A stretch of 6,906 nucleotides of DNA. Source: Bacteroidia bacterium (lineage in GTDB: Bacteria; Bacteroidota; Bacteroidia; UKL13-3). Position numbers and translations under genes: made by a program. Below, piece after piece: positions 6,734 through 6,906 of the stretch (position 1 is its first letter; each line of letters opens with the position of its first letter). The stretch is from contig JAKRSG010000313.1 of the NCBI GenBank assembly GCA_022402405.1, positions 1-6,906 on the forward strand, read 5' to 3'. A model generated the notes under the pieces. That model saw nothing but the letters and a program-made list of their open reading frames with translations, was not told the origin of the DNA and did not search any database.

Positions 6734-6863
6734 GAACAACCCTGCTGAAGCCTACTAGTCTAAAACGAAATCCCCCTAAAGATCTTGCTGCAGTTTTGCT
6801 GCAGCTTGAGTAAAGGTTGGACCGGGGTCGCGAAAGCGACCTTAGGTTCTTTTACCCAAAATA
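6734..6863 (+). ncRNA. Structured non-coding stretch, 3' UTR or small RNA
   Basis: Between the small ORF and the terminator the sequence is visibly richer in G and C than its surroundings and folds into two adjacent hairpins. Hairpin A is GCTGCAG (6787-6793) with CTGCAGC (6799-6805) and a TTTTG loop. Hairpin B spans 6810-6855: the apex GGTCGC-GAAA-GCGACC (6826-6841) is a six-pair stem with a GNRA tetraloop, extended by two G-U pairs, a bulged A6844, five pairs (6819-6823 with 6845-6849) and, after a 3-nt bulge, six more (6810-6815 with 6850-6855). With the terminator this makes three hairpins in a row, as in many small RNAs. I do not recognise an Rfam family. The likely transcript is about 6647-6903. 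Confidence 0.5.
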
Positions 6864-6899
6864 AAAAGCCTCTTTGAAAATCATTTCAAAGAGGCTTTT
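6864..6899 (+). terminator. Strong intrinsic terminator
   Basis: A perfect 16-bp stem (6864-6879 with 6884-6899, core GCCTCTTTGAAA) closes an ATCA loop and is followed by TTTTATTTATT. With A6863 bulged, four further A-U pairs form. The A-rich left flank means it may also work on the minus strand. It would end both the putative small transcript and read-through from the two-component operon. Confidence 0.9.
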
Positions 6900-6906
6900 A
6901 TTTATT

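Noticed and set aside
6631..6813. A 60-codon frame starting at TTG on the + strand
   Set aside because: It begins inside the predicted promoter, has no recognisable domain or signal, runs through hairpin A, and overlaps the more plausible 26-codon frame. I treat it as chance.
1..6906. CRISPR array, tRNA, rRNA, insertion sequence or prophage
   Set aside because: I saw no repeat-spacer pattern, cloverleaf, transposase motifs or terminal inverted repeats; gene content and base use look chromosomal.

Overview
The window comes from an AT-rich member of the Bacteroidota, probably a free-living flavobacterial, cytophagal or sphingobacterial type; I cannot name the genus. Four signs support this: a C-terminal sorting domain of the type IX secretion system (T9SS, found only in this phylum and close relatives), a lipoprotein with a Bacteroidota-style surface-export signal, promoter boxes of the TAnnTTTG type, and starts without a clear Shine-Dalgarno sequence.

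Region 1 (3-1930, + strand) holds two genes for cell-surface proteins, 11 bp apart and probably one operon. The first is the 3' part of a gene for a Kelch-like beta-propeller protein with a T9SS sorting domain. The second encodes a DUF2202 (ferritin-like) lipoprotein. It ends at a perfect 17-bp inverted repeat whose right arm is also the coding end of the convergent gene prmA.

Region 2 (1956-2780, - strand) is prmA, the ribosomal protein L11 methyltransferase, a housekeeping gene. It is divergent from the next gene across only 39 bp, and its best promoter box lies inside the first codons of that gene.

Region 3 (2820-6582, + strand) is a complete LytS/LytTR-type two-component system. The sensor kinase has a signal peptide, a large periplasmic two-component-regulator propeller, a Y_Y_Y domain, one membrane helix and a His_kinase/HATPase module. 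The response regulator (REC-LytTR) overlaps it by 8 bp. The kinase probably starts at TTG.

Region 4 (6583-6906) has no long gene but is the most interesting part. Directly behind the response regulator lie two CCAGTTAA elements exactly 21 bp apart, the spacing known for LytTR-family binding sites. A good Bacteroidota promoter follows, then a 26-codon ORF for a single-helix hydrophobic peptide. After that come a 7-bp hairpin, a long hairpin capped by a GAAA tetraloop, and a strong intrinsic terminator. My reading is that the two-component system may control this short transcription unit, which would encode a small membrane peptide, a structured RNA, or both. This is inference and untested.
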